Of a stretch of DNA of 64,000 nt, positions 22,175 through 31,402 are shown piece by piece. Where the stretch lies: contig CAVPBN010000007.1 in assembly GCA_963701815.1 (NCBI GenBank), positions 62,001-126,000 of the forward strand. The letters run 5' to 3'. Numbering within the stretch: position 1 is the first letter of the stretch; each line of letters opens with the position of its first letter. The position numbers and the translations under genes are program-made. The notes under the pieces are model-generated. The model searched no databases. It was not told the DNA's origin and saw nothing but the letters and a program-made list of their open reading frames with translations. Source of the DNA: AP-15 sp963701815. Lineage in GTDB: Bacteria > Pseudomonadota > Alphaproteobacteria > ATCC43930 > CGMCC-115725.

Positions 22175-23320
22175 CTACACCCGCATCGGCATCAGCACGT
22201 AGAGCGCGCTGGCATCGGCCCTGTCGCGCACGATTGTCGGCGAGGCCGAGTCCGACATGACGAATTGGGCGCCTTCGCCGCCGATCTGTGCGGTGATGTC
22301 GAGCAGATACCTCGAATTGAAGCCGATCTCGATCGGTTCGGCCAAATACCGCACCTCGATCTCTTCGACGGCGGTCCCGTTTTCCGGGCTTGTCGCCGAT
22401 ACCGCGAGGTTGCCGTTGTCGACCGCGAGTTTTACCGCCCGGCTCTTCTCGGTCGAGATCGTCGACACCCGATCGACCGCTTCGGCGAATTCCTTGCAGT
22501 TGACTTCGAGAATCTTGTCGTTGTGCGACGGGATCACCCGGTCGTAATCGGGAAACGTGCCGTCGATTACCTTTGAAACGAGTTCGGCGGCGCCGGACTT
22601 GAAGCGAATTTTGGTCTCGCTCAAAGCGATCTGGATCTCGTCCTCGCTGTCCTCGACCAGCTTTCGCAGTTCGATGATGGTCTTGCGCGGGATAATGATG
22701 CCGGGCATCGCGCCCGCCCCCTCGGGCATCACCAGCTCCACCCGCGCCAGCCGGTGCCCATCGGTGGCGACGGCGCGAATCACCGGCACCTCGTCGTTTT
22801 TGGTCGCGTGAAAATAAATGCCGTTGAGATAGTACCGGGTCTCCTCGGTCGAAATCGCAAACCGAGTGCGGTCGATCAGGCTGCGCAGTTCGATGGCCGT
22901 CAGCGTGAAATTATGCGGCAGGTCGCCGCTGGCCATGATCGGGTAGTCTTCGGGCGGCAGGCAGGCCAGCGTGAATGTCGAGCGTCCCGAGCGCAGGACC
23001 AACGCATTTCCGCCGGCCGAGCCCGTCGTCGCCTCGATCTCGATTTGCGCCCCCTCATGCAGTTTGCGCACGATGTCGTAGAGCGTATGGGCAGGCGCGG
23101 TGGTCCGGCCCGGGCGTTCGATTTGCCCGGGCACGCTCTCGACAATTTCGAGATCCATGTCGGTTGCGCTCAGCGACAGGGTTCCAAGGCCGGGTCCGTG
23201 CTCGCGGTCGACGCGCAGCATCGCGTTGGACAGGATCGGAATCGTGTTGCGCCGCTCGACGACGCTCTGTACGTGCCCCAGCGCCTTCAGCAGGGCGCCC
23301 CGTTCTATCGTCAGTTTCAT
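22175..23320 (-). CDS. dnaN: DNA polymerase III beta clamp
   Basis: This 381-residue sliding clamp gives processivity to replication. ATG at 23320 gives the canonical MKLTIERGALLKALGHVQSVVERRNTIPILSNAML. The three repeated clamp domains and the C-terminal LMPMRV hydrophobic end are present. It lies between dnaA and recF in the standard order. Confidence 0.96.
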   Translation of the reverse strand: MKLTIERGALLKALGHVQSVVERRNTIPILSNAMLRVDREHGPGLGTLSLSATDMDLEIVESVPGQIERPGRTTAPAHTLYDIVRKLHEGAQIEIEATTGSAGGNALVLRSGRSTFTLACLPPEDYPIMASGDLPHNFTLTAIELRSLIDRTRFAISTEETRYYLNGIYFHATKNDEVPVIRAVATDGHRLARVELVMPEGAGAMPGIIIPRKTIIELRKLVEDSEDEIQIALSETKIRFKSGAAELVSKVIDGTFPDYDRVIPSHNDKILEVNCKEFAEAVDRVSTISTEKSRAVKLAVDNGNLAVSATSPENGTAVEEIEVRYLAEPIEIGFNSRYLLDITAQIGGEGAQFVMSDSASPTIVRDRADASALYVLMPMRV

Positions 23321-23539
23321 ATTGACACACGCAAGTTGACGGACCAGCCGCCGACCGGTGGTTCCGGGTCGGCGCCCCGTCGCGTCACCCTGCAAAGAGC
23401 GGACCCTGCAAAGTCAGGCAGACGGGGCCGCAGCCTAGCACAAAAAAAGCCGTGGCCAAATTCGATGCGCGGACCCGACCCGGCTTTTCGCCTGACCTGC
23501 ATAACGCCGCCGTTCGGCGCGGGACCGGGCCTCCCGGGC

Positions 23540-24952
23540 TCAGTTCTGCAGCATGCGGCGCAGCAGCTCGACATCCTCGGCCAGCGCCGGATCGGTCTGT
23601 TTCAGCTCCTCGATCTTGCGCACCGCATGGATCACCGTGGTGTGATCGCGGCCGCCGAATTTGCGGCCGATTTCCGGCAATGACCGTGTCGTCAGCTGCT
23701 TGGTCAGATACATCGCGACCTGACGCGGCCGGGCGACGGCCCGCGCCCGGCGATCCGAAGTCATCTCGCCGAGCCGGATGTTGAAATGCTCGGCGACCCG
23801 CCGCTGGATCTCGTCGACGGTCACCCTGCGCTCATGCGAGCGCAACAGATCGCGCAATTCCTCCTGGGCCGATTCGAGCGTAATCGCGCGCCCGACCAGC
23901 TGCATGTTCGCCACGATTCGGTTCAGCGCGCCTTCGAGTTCGCGAATGTTGGAGGTGATTTTATGGGCAAGGAACTCCATCACCTTGCGCGGAATTTGGA
24001 CGCCGCTCTGCTCGGCCTTCAATTCGAGAATTCCGAGGCGCAGCTCGTAGTTGGTCGGGTGCAGATCGGCGACCAGTCCCCAGCCGAGGCGGGACCGCAT
24101 CCGCTCTTCGAGCCCTTCGAGATCCGAGGGCGATTTATCGGCGGAAATTACAATCTGTCGGTTCTGGTCGACCAGCGCATTGAAGGTATGAAACAGTTCT
24201 TCCTGCGTCGAATCCTTGCCGCTGACGAACTGGACGTCGTCGATCATCAACAGATCGACCGAACGGAACTGCTCCTTGAAGTCCATCGTCGACTTGAACC
24301 GCAAGGCCCGGATGAACTGGTACATGAATTTTTCGGCAGACAGGTAGATGACTTTGCGGGAAACGGCGTGTTTGCGGACATGCCAGGCGATCGCGTGCAT
24401 CAGATGGGTCTTGCCGAGGCCGACCCCGCCATAGAGGAACAGAGGGTTGAACGGCACCAGATGGACCGGGCCGACGCAGGCCTCGGCGACCCGGCGCGCC
24501 GCAGCATGGGCGAGTTCGTTGGGCTTGCCGACGACAAAATTTTCGAAATTAAACCGCTGGTCGAGGGCCGAAGCCTGCACCCCGTCGTCCCCGGCGTCAT
24601 TCGCCGGTCCGCCGGTCGCGGTTGCCGGGACTGACCCGCGCACCGCCTCGGTCCCGCTGCCGCTGCCACCGGCCGCGGCCGTGTTCAGCGGTTCGCTCGG
24701 CGCGGCCACGACGATCGTAAGCCGGCTTACCTGCCGGTTCATCTCCCGCCATGACGCGAGGATCCGGTCGGCGTAATGGGTCGCGACCCAATTGCGCAAG
24801 AAGCGGGTTGGGGCGGCGATTACCGCCTCCCCATCGCCGACACGCTGAACGCTGATCGGTTGCAGCCAGTTGCGAAAGGCGGCTTCGCCGACCTCCTCCT
24901 TCAGACGCGCCACAATGTGAAGCCACTCGCCGCGACATCCTGCTTCTGCCAC
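23540..24952 (-). CDS. dnaA: Chromosomal replication initiator DnaA
   Basis: This AAA+ initiator binds DnaA boxes and opens the origin. I choose GTG at 24952 (product begins MAEAGCRGEW, 470 residues) because a purine-rich AAGGGGGAT precedes it; an in-frame ATG at 25021 would add 23 residues. Walker A is GGVGLGKTHLMHA, Walker B is LLMIDDVQFV, and the DNA-binding signature near the C-terminus is GRDHTTVIHAVRKI. Order rpsT-dnaA-dnaN-recF-gyrB is standard. Confidence 0.96.
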   Translation of the reverse strand: MAEAGCRGEWLHIVARLKEEVGEAAFRNWLQPISVQRVGDGEAVIAAPTRFLRNWVATHYADRILASWREMNRQVSRLTIVVAAPSEPLNTAAAGGSGSGTEAVRGSVPATATGGPANDAGDDGVQASALDQRFNFENFVVGKPNELAHAAARRVAEACVGPVHLVPFNPLFLYGGVGLGKTHLMHAIAWHVRKHAVSRKVIYLSAEKFMYQFIRALRFKSTMDFKEQFRSVDLLMIDDVQFVSGKDSTQEELFHTFNALVDQNRQIVISADKSPSDLEGLEERMRSRLGWGLVADLHPTNYELRLGILELKAEQSGVQIPRKVMEFLAHKITSNIRELEGALNRIVANMQLVGRAITLESAQEELRDLLRSHERRVTVDEIQRRVAEHFNIRLGEMTSDRRARAVARPRQVAMYLTKQLTTRSLPEIGRKFGGRDHTTVIHAVRKIEELKQTDPALAEDVELLRRMLQN

Positions 24953-25284
24953 CGCAATATCCCCCTTGACAGGACGGCAGCACCGCCGGAATTTCCGTTG
25001 ATAACCCCAACCTCGGGTCAAATATCAGCCAATGATTTCCCCCAGAAATAAGTACTTCTGCCCATCCAAGTCGCCTTATTACTGTTCAATAAGTCGTGGA
25101 TAAGGCTTGGTACCTGCTCCCTGGCTAATATTTACGAGGCGCCAACGTGATTTCGGGTAGCGCTTGTCAGTAATAGTAGCTTAGGGCTTCGTGCCGTGGC
25201 AACCGGATCGAAACCGGAACGCCAACATAATTTTCAAATTTCGAGGGCTGCTCGCGCAATCTTATGGCGGCCGGCGCGGGGGCG
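24953..25284. other. dnaA-rpsT intergenic region, candidate origin
   Basis: This 332-base gene-free stretch lies between dnaA and rpsT, both transcribed leftward. It is clearly richer in A/T than its neighbours (for example 25070-25095). One near-match to a DnaA box, CGTGGATAA (complement TTATCCACG, one mismatch), is at 25095-25103. I see no cluster of perfect boxes, so its role as oriC is a suggestion from context, and it may simply hold the dnaA promoter. Confidence 0.45.
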
Positions 25285-25545
25285 TCAGAGCGCATTGATG
25301 CGGGTGGCGAGGCGCGACAATTTTCGCGAGACCGTGTTCTTGTGCATCACCCCTTTGGTGATGGCGCGGTGCAGTTCGGGCTGCGCCAGCCGCAGCGCGG
25401 ATTGTGCGGCGTCCTTGTTGCCGGTCGCGATCGCCGTCTCGACCTTTTTGACAAAGGTGCGCACACGGCTCTTCCGCGCGCGGTTCACTTCGGTACGCTT
25501 GACGATCTGACGGATGCGCTTTTCCGCTGATTTGTGGGTGGCCAT
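25285..25545 (-). CDS. rpsT: 30S ribosomal protein S20
   Basis: This 86-residue basic protein of the small ribosomal subunit begins MATHKSAEKRIRQIVKRTEVN and contains the family motif GVMHKNTVSRKLSRL near the C-terminus. Length is normal. It lies upstream of the dnaA block on the same strand, a frequent alphaproteobacterial arrangement. Confidence 0.97.
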   Translation of the reverse strand: MATHKSAEKRIRQIVKRTEVNRARKSRVRTFVKKVETAIATGNKDAAQSALRLAQPELHRAITKGVMHKNTVSRKLSRLATRINAL

Positions 25546-25664
25546 GCTCGCTCGCCGAAGAATTTGAAACGCGTTGTCTAGCGGCGTGCTGTCGGCGCGT
25601 CAATCGTCGGGACGGCGCTGCTGTCTGGACGGCGCTGTCCGGCAAGGCCGCAGGTCGGGCCGAA

Positions 25665-26453
25665 TCACCGGTTGCGGAAAGCCGGCGGGCGCTTGCCGAC
25701 AAAGGCGGCCATGCCTTCCTTGCGGTCCTCGGTGGCAAAGGTCGCATGAAACAGCCGGCGCTCGAAACGCACGCCCTCGGCGAGGCTCGTCTCATAGGCC
25801 CGGTTGACCGATTCCTTGACCATCATCGCTATCGGCTGCGACATCGCGCTGATGCGCTCGCCGATCCTGAGCGCTTCGGCGACGAGGTCCGCCGCCGGCA
25901 CGACCCGGCTGACGAGCCCCGCCCGCTCGGCTTCGGCGGCATCCATCATCCGTCCGGTCAGGCACAGATCCATTGCCTTGGCCTTGCCGACAAAGCGGGC
26001 GAGGCGCTGGGTCCCGCCGGCGCCCGGGATGGTGCCGAGCGTGATCTCGGGCTGACCGAAGCGCGCGGTGTCGGCGGCAATGACGACGTCGCACATCATC
26101 GCGATCTCGCAGCCGCCGCCGAGCGCAAAGCCGGCGACCGCCGCGACGACCGGCTTGCGGCATTGCCCGACCCGTTCCCAGCCGCGGGTGATGAAATCTT
26201 CGAGATAGATTTCGGGATAGGTTTTCTCTGCCATCTCCTTGACGTCGGCGCCGGCCGCGAAGGCCCGCTCATTGCCGGTCAGGACGATCGCGCCGACCGC
26301 CGGGTCGGCCTCGAGCTCGTCCAAGGCCGCTGCGAGTTCGGCGATCAGCGCCGCGTTCAGCGCATTCAGCGCCTGCGGCCGATTGAGGGTGACGAGGCCG
26401 ACCGCTCCGCGGCGTTCGACGAGGATGGTCTGGTAGGCGGGAATCTCGCTCAT
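25665..26453 (-). CDS. Enoyl-CoA hydratase/isomerase family protein
   Basis: This 262-residue crotonase-fold protein probably hydrates 2-enoyl-CoA in fatty acid or amino acid breakdown. The oxyanion-hole stretches AFAAGADVKEM and GFALGGGCEIAMMCDVVIAA are visible, with the two catalytic glutamates expected in GGGCE and GQPEITLGTIPGAGG. The ATG at 26453 fits the family start (MSEIPAYQTILVERRG). It closely resembles EchA/PaaF-type hydratases, but substrate cannot be told from sequence. Confidence 0.9.
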   Translation of the reverse strand: MSEIPAYQTILVERRGAVGLVTLNRPQALNALNAALIAELAAALDELEADPAVGAIVLTGNERAFAAGADVKEMAEKTYPEIYLEDFITRGWERVGQCRKPVVAAVAGFALGGGCEIAMMCDVVIAADTARFGQPEITLGTIPGAGGTQRLARFVGKAKAMDLCLTGRMMDAAEAERAGLVSRVVPAADLVAEALRIGERISAMSQPIAMMVKESVNRAYETSLAEGVRFERRLFHATFATEDRKEGMAAFVGKRPPAFRNR

Positions 26454-26464
26454 CGCCGGCCTTT

Positions 26465-27289
26465 CTAGCGCTGCCGTTTTGCGCAGTAGAATGTGGACCT
26501 TCCGGACTGCACGATCCGGCGCACCCCCTCGGCGCAATTGCAGCCGGGACAAGGCTCGCCTTCACGGCCATAGACGGCCCAGTGGTGCTGGAAGTAGCCG
26601 AGTTCGCCGTCGGCTTGAACATAATCGCGCAGCGACGACCCGCCGGCGGCGATGGCCTCGACCAGGACGGCCCGGATTGCCGCCGCCAGACCGGCCGCCC
26701 GGCCGCCGCCGATGGTCCCGGCGAGGCGGCGCGGCGATAGGCGGGCGCGGTGGAGCGCCTCGCAGACATAGATGTTGCCAAGTCCCGCCACGATCCGCTG
26801 GTCGAGCAGCGCCGCCTTGAGCGGCGTCAGTTTGCCGGCGAGTTTCGCCGCGAGATAGGGTCCGTCGAAACCGGGTTCGAGCGGCTCCGGCCCAAGTCCG
26901 GCGAGCAGCGGATGCTGCGCCGCCTCGCCGCGCCTCAGGTAATCGAGCGTACCGAAGCGGCGGGCGTCGTTGAAGCGGATCACGGTGCCGTCGTCCAAGG
27001 TCAGAACGACATGGTCGTGCGGCCCGTGGGGTGCCGCACCCCCGGCGGTGATGCGACCCGACATGCCGAGGTGAAGCAGCAACAGCCCGTCGGCATCGAT
27101 CTCGACCAGAATGTATTTGCCGCGGCGGCTGAGCGCGCCGATCCGAGCGCCTTCGAGCCGGGATGCCAGCGCCGGCGGGAACGGCCGCCGAAGATCGGCA
27201 CGGCGCAGTTCGGCGTGCAGGATTTGACGGCCGGTCATTTTCAGCGCCAGGCCGCGCCGAATCGTCTCGACTTCGGGTAGTTCGGGCAT
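26465..27289 (-). CDS. mutM: Formamidopyrimidine-DNA glycosylase
   Basis: This 274-residue base-excision enzyme removes oxidised purines such as 8-oxoguanine and cuts the abasic site. The N-terminal catalytic proline-glutamate PELPEVETIRRGL and the helix-two-turn-helix GLGNIYVCEALHRA are present. The C-terminal zinc finger is odd: CPGC is present, but the second pair reads YCAKRQR, with Arg (CGG codon) where the last cysteine normally stands. It overlaps nothing and lies 11 bases upstream of the hydratase start. Confidence 0.94.
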   Translation of the reverse strand: MPELPEVETIRRGLALKMTGRQILHAELRRADLRRPFPPALASRLEGARIGALSRRGKYILVEIDADGLLLLHLGMSGRITAGGAAPHGPHDHVVLTLDDGTVIRFNDARRFGTLDYLRRGEAAQHPLLAGLGPEPLEPGFDGPYLAAKLAGKLTPLKAALLDQRIVAGLGNIYVCEALHRARLSPRRLAGTIGGGRAAGLAAAIRAVLVEAIAAGGSSLRDYVQADGELGYFQHHWAVYGREGEPCPGCNCAEGVRRIVQSGRSTFYCAKRQR

Positions 27290-27403
27290 TTGCTCCGCCC
27301 GTCAATGCTGCGCCGGGGCACCGCCTGCGCCGGCGGCCGACTGTGTCGGCTCCGGTCGGGCCGCGATGGTGCACCGGACCCGATCAGGTTATCTTCCTGC
27401 CCG

Positions 27404-28192
27404 ATGAGCGAGGAAGAGACAAGGGGGGGCGCCGATTTCGGCTTTCGCCGGGTGCCGGAAGCGGAGAAGGCCCCGCTGGTCCGCGCGGTCTTCGACAGCG
27501 TCGCGCCGCGCTACGATCTGATGAACGATCTGATGAGCGGCGGCATCCATCGTTGGTGGAAGGCCGAGATGGTGGCCTTGCTGAAGCCGCGGCCGGGCCA
27601 GCGCCTGCTCGACGTGGCCGGAGGGACCGGCGATATCGCGATCCGGGCTCTGCCGCGCCTGGCGCCGCCGGAAGGGGATCTCGGGTCGAAGCAGGCCAGC
27701 GGAGGCGTCGTCGTCTGCGACGTCAACGAGCGGATGCTGAATGTGGGCCGCGCCCGGGCCATCGATCGCGGTATCCTGAACGGGATAGAGTGGCTCTGCG
27801 CCGATGCCGAGCGGCTGCCGATCGCCGATCGATCCATCGATCTTTGCACGATTGCCTTTGGCTTGCGCAACGTCACCAGGATCGAGGCGGCGCTTGCGGA
27901 GGCGCGGCGCGTGCTGAAGCCGTCCGGGCATTTTCTCTGTCTCGAATTCACCCCCGAGGTGACCCCGTTGCTGCAGCCGTTTTACGATCTGCACAGCTTC
28001 CACGTGTTGCCGCTGCTCGGAAGGATCGTCGCCGGCGATCGCGACGCGTACGCATATCTGGTCGAGAGCATCCGCCGGTTCCCGCGCCCGGGCGAACTTG
28101 CCGAAATGATCGCCGCCGCCGGGCTCGACCGGGTCGCCTATCGCAACCTGACCGGGGGCATCGCCGCGCTCCATTCGGCCTGGCGGGTCTGA
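27404..28192 (+). CDS. ubiE: Ubiquinone/menaquinone biosynthesis C-methyltransferase
   Basis: This 262-residue SAM-dependent enzyme methylates the quinone ring. The family motifs FDSVAPRYDLMNDLMSGGIHRWWK, the SAM-binding LLDVAGGTGDIAIRAL and the C-terminal NLTGGIAALHSAWR are all visible. ATG at 27404 is chosen because the product begins at the usual place. It is divergent from mutM and 23 bases before ubiB, with which it probably forms an operon. Confidence 0.95.
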   Translation: MSEEETRGGADFGFRRVPEAEKAPLVRAVFDSVAPRYDLMNDLMSGGIHRWWKAEMVALLKPRPGQRLLDVAGGTGDIAIRALPRLAPPEGDLGSKQASGGVVVCDVNERMLNVGRARAIDRGILNGIEWLCADAERLPIADRSIDLCTIAFGLRNVTRIEAALAEARRVLKPSGHFLCLEFTPEVTPLLQPFYDLHSFHVLPLLGRIVAGDRDAYAYLVESIRRFPRPGELAEMIAAAGLDRVAYRNLTGGIAALHSAWRV

Positions 28193-28215
28193 CCCGCCGC
28201 GGCCGGCATTCGGGT

Positions 28216-29775
28216 ATGCTGCGCAACGTCCGCAACATCGCCCGCCTGCTCGCGATCGCCTTGTTTTTGGCGCGTCACGACGCGCTGTTTTTGTTCGACG
28301 ACATCAAGGCGATCGGCCCTTATGTGCGCCTGACCCGCATTTTGGTGCGCCGCCGTCGCGGGGTCGCCGGGCAGCGTCCGGGGCAGCGGCTGGCCATGGC
28401 CCTCGCCGAACTGGGGCCGAGCTTTATAAAGCTCGGCCAAATGCTGTCGACGCGCACCGATATTCTCGGCGAACAGGTCACCGCCGATCTGGCGACCTTG
28501 CAGGATCGCCTGCCGCCCTTTCCCGGCAACGAGGCCCGGGCGCTGATCACGGCCGAATTCACCCAGCCGATCGAGGCGCTCTATGTCCGGTTCGACGAAA
28601 TCCCGGTCGCCGCCGCGTCGATCGCCCAGGTCCATTTCGCCCGCACGACCGATGGGGCGGAGGTCGCGGTCAAGGTGCTGCGACCCGGCATCGTCAAAGC
28701 CTTCGATCGCGATCTCGACCTGTTCCGCTGGCTGGCGGTCTGGCTCGAGCGGATGCAGCCGGCGCTGCGGCGGCTGAAGCCGGTCGAGGTCGTCGAGACC
28801 TTGGCCGATGTCGTTCGCTTCGAAATGGACTTGCGGCTCGAGGCGGCAGCTGCCTCCGAACTCGCCGAGAATTTCGCCGGCGACGCCGGTTTCCGGGTGC
28901 CGCGGGTCGATTGGCTGCGTACCGGACGCACCGTCCTGACGCTCGAACGGATCGCCGGCGCCCGGATCGACGATCGGGCCGTTATCCTCGCCGCCGGGCA
29001 TCGCATCGACGAATTGCTCGCAAGTGCGGCAGGGGCCTTTTTCAACCAGGTCTTCCGCGACGGCTTCTTCCATGCCGATCTGCATCCCGGCAACATGTTC
29101 GTCGCCGACGACGGGGCGATCGTCGTCGTCGATTTCGGCATCATGGGGCGGCTCGACCGCGCCACCCGCCGTTACCTGGCGGACATGCTGCTGGGTTTTC
29201 TGGCGGGCGACTATCGACGGGTCGCAGAGGTGCATTTCGCCGCCGGATACGTCCCGGCCGACCGGTCGGTCGACGCCTTCACCCAGGCCTGCCGCTCCGT
29301 CGGCGAACCGATCCTCGGCCGGCCGCTGCACGAGATCTCGATCGCCCGCCTGCTGGCCCAGCTGTTCCGGGTGACCGAGCAATTCGGCATGGAGACGCAG
29401 CCGCAACTGCTGCTGCTGCAAAAGACCATGGTCCTGATCGAAGGGGTCGGCCGGCGCCTCGATCCCGATGTCAACATCTGGACCTTGGCGCAGCCGCTGA
29501 TCGAGGCCTGGATGCGCGACAATCGCGGCCCCGAGGCGCAGTTGCGCGAGCGCCTCGAAACCGTCGTCGACGTCATCGACCGTCTGCCGCGGCTGGTCCG
29601 CAGCCTCGACTCCCTGGTCGGCGACATGGCGCGCGACGGGGTGGTTCTGCACGCCGAATCGATCGCCGCCCATGCGGACGAACAAGCCAAGCGCGCCTAC
29701 CTCGCCGTGATCCCGCTGTGGCTCGCCGCGGCGGCGCTGGTGACGATCGCGATCGCCCTTGTGTTGCGGCGGTAG
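28216..29775 (+). CDS. ubiB: Ubiquinone biosynthesis protein UbiB (atypical kinase)
   Basis: This 519-residue UbiB/ADCK-family atypical kinase supports ubiquinone synthesis at the membrane. The hallmark KxGQ motif is SFIKLGQMLSTRTD (about residues 73-86), the alanine-rich nucleotide loop is AAASIAQVHFA, and the catalytic HADLHPGNMF and VVVDFGIMG motifs follow. Two C-terminal transmembrane helices end in ALVLRR. It is co-oriented with ubiE. Confidence 0.95.
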   Translation: MLRNVRNIARLLAIALFLARHDALFLFDDIKAIGPYVRLTRILVRRRRGVAGQRPGQRLAMALAELGPSFIKLGQMLSTRTDILGEQVTADLATLQDRLPPFPGNEARALITAEFTQPIEALYVRFDEIPVAAASIAQVHFARTTDGAEVAVKVLRPGIVKAFDRDLDLFRWLAVWLERMQPALRRLKPVEVVETLADVVRFEMDLRLEAAAASELAENFAGDAGFRVPRVDWLRTGRTVLTLERIAGARIDDRAVILAAGHRIDELLASAAGAFFNQVFRDGFFHADLHPGNMFVADDGAIVVVDFGIMGRLDRATRRYLADMLLGFLAGDYRRVAEVHFAAGYVPADRSVDAFTQACRSVGEPILGRPLHEISIARLLAQLFRVTEQFGMETQPQLLLLQKTMVLIEGVGRRLDPDVNIWTLAQPLIEAWMRDNRGPEAQLRERLETVVDVIDRLPRLVRSLDSLVGDMARDGVVLHAESIAAHADEQAKRAYLAVIPLWLAAAALVTIAIALVLRR

Positions 29776-29814
29776 CGCCGGCCCGCGGGTGCGGGCCGGT
29801 CCGCCGGCGCGGCG

Positions 29815-31044
29815 CTACTTTCTCGACATTTCCGCGATCATCGCGCGCAATCGCTCGTTCTCGATTTCGAGGTCCTTCAGCTTGCGGGCCCCGCCCGCCG
29901 CCGGATGGGTCAGCAAACGGGCGAGCTTGGCGCCGATCGGCGAGCCGATCCCGGTGCAGGCGTCGGGACCGATCCGTGCACGAAAGGCGCCGTTGTCGCC
30001 TGAGGTGATGTCGTTGAAGCAGAGGTGGTTGAGCCACAATTCGGGGGTGACGTAGCCGAGCTTCGTACCAAACGCGGCGAACAGCCCGGCGTAGAGCGGA
30101 GCGACCGCGCTGGTGCCGCCGATCGGCGACTCGGCGCCGTGCACGACCACCTTGTAGCCGGTGTTCGGGTCGGCGTTGGCAGCCACGTCCGGCACCATCC
30201 GCCCGGGTCCGTTCGGCGCTCCCGCCTGCCATGGCGGCAACGGCTTGAACAGGGTCGAGAAGCCGCCGCCGGTGCCTTCGCCGCTCGCATCGCCGGGACT
30301 GTTGTTCCAGACGGTCTCGGTCGTCGGCGTCTTCTTTGTCCCGCCGCAACCGATCACATGCGGCGCCGAGGCCGGGAGATCGACATTGGCCGGGCTCATG
30401 CCGCCGTCGCTCGAATCATTGTCGCCGGAGGCGGCAAATACGACCATGCCGGCGGCGGTGGCGGCGGCTGCCGCCTGTTCCATGTCCTGCCCTGCCTGCA
30501 TGCCCCAACTGGCTTCGTCCGCACCCCACGAGATCGAGCACACATCGCAGCCGTCGGCGGTTGCCGCCCGCACCGCGGCGGCGATGTCCTTTGCCCAGTA
30601 GACGCGGATCGCGGCCGGCTTGCCGGTCGCCACGTAATAGGCGGCGCCGGCCACTTCGATATCGAGCGCGACCTCGCCATCGGCGCTGTCCGGCCCCGGA
30701 TCGGGGCTGTTCTGGGTTCCGTCGACCGAAACGTCGGTGATCTGCGGCACCGGCTGGCCGATGCCGCCGAAGAACTGCTCCATATCGGACCGCACCCAGC
30801 CGCCGCCGAGTTCGACGATCGCGATGACGCCGCCGCCGGCGAGGCCGGTCGGCCAGGCGTAGGCGGCGCAGAGGTCGGGGACATTCCACGGACCTTCGCC
30901 GCGCGCCGCGCGCGCCGCCGGCCCGGTCGGGGCAAGCTTGAAATAAGGCCTGACGTTTGGGCGTTGCGCGACGTGAACATACGAATGCAGCGCGGCGCGC
31001 AGAGCGCCGCCGGCTCCGGGTTGGTCGCCTCGAGGTGTGTTCAT
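29815..31044 (-). CDS. Sedolisin (S53) family serine-carboxyl peptidase without prodomain
   Basis: This 409-residue protein matches the catalytic domain of kumamolisin-type peptidases. Predicted catalytic residues are Glu124 and Asp128 in GEVALDIEVAG, Asp208 in AASGDNDSSDGG and Ser312 in GGTSAVAPL. The calcium site is FNDITSGDNGAF...DACTGIGSP (about 343-369). Strong GGGAGGGAG precedes ATG 31044. The usual ~180-residue activation prodomain and any signal peptide are absent. The last 22 residues (KLKDLEIENERLRAMIAEM) form a heptad-like coiled coil not normal for the family. It may act inside the cell or be regulated differently. Confidence 0.85.
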   Translation of the reverse strand: MNTPRGDQPGAGGALRAALHSYVHVAQRPNVRPYFKLAPTGPAARAARGEGPWNVPDLCAAYAWPTGLAGGGVIAIVELGGGWVRSDMEQFFGGIGQPVPQITDVSVDGTQNSPDPGPDSADGEVALDIEVAGAAYYVATGKPAAIRVYWAKDIAAAVRAATADGCDVCSISWGADEASWGMQAGQDMEQAAAAATAAGMVVFAASGDNDSSDGGMSPANVDLPASAPHVIGCGGTKKTPTTETVWNNSPGDASGEGTGGGFSTLFKPLPPWQAGAPNGPGRMVPDVAANADPNTGYKVVVHGAESPIGGTSAVAPLYAGLFAAFGTKLGYVTPELWLNHLCFNDITSGDNGAFRARIGPDACTGIGSPIGAKLARLLTHPAAGGARKLKDLEIENERLRAMIAEMSRK

Positions 31045-31402
31045 TACTCCCTCCCGATCCATATGAGTGCGGCTGCCGCCGGCATGCAGTCGGTTTCCGG
31101 CGCTCCGATCGGAGATCGCCGCGGACGGAGCGTGCCGGTAATCGAGCATCCTGTCACCCGGCGACTGCAAGCCCTGACGCCCGCCAATATCGCGTCTCTG
31201 CCGCAGGGTTCGTGTGAGCGACCTCACAAGGGATCGCCGTTTCCGGGGGCGTGGCGGGCGAGCCGGCAGCTCGATGCCGCGACGACATTCTCTGACGATC
31301 GTGACCCGCCTCACAGAGAGATCGAACTCGGTCACCCAGATTACCGGTCGGTGGAATCGCCGCGTTGCAAGCTGATTTCCGGCGATCGCGGGGAGGACGA
31401 CG
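31045..31402. other. Divergent intergenic region
   Basis: About 358 bases separate the leftward peptidase gene from the rightward small secreted gene. It should hold both promoters and the two ribosome sites (GGGAGGGAG on the minus strand; GGGGAGGACGACG before 31403). I found no convincing terminator, repeat or coding sequence in it. Confidence 0.5.

Noticed and set aside
31045..31402. Possible transposase-derived tail on the sedolisin gene from an insertion sequence
   Set aside because: The KLKDLEIENERLRAM tail resembles IS3 OrfA coiled coils, but no inverted repeats or other transposase sequence is nearby.
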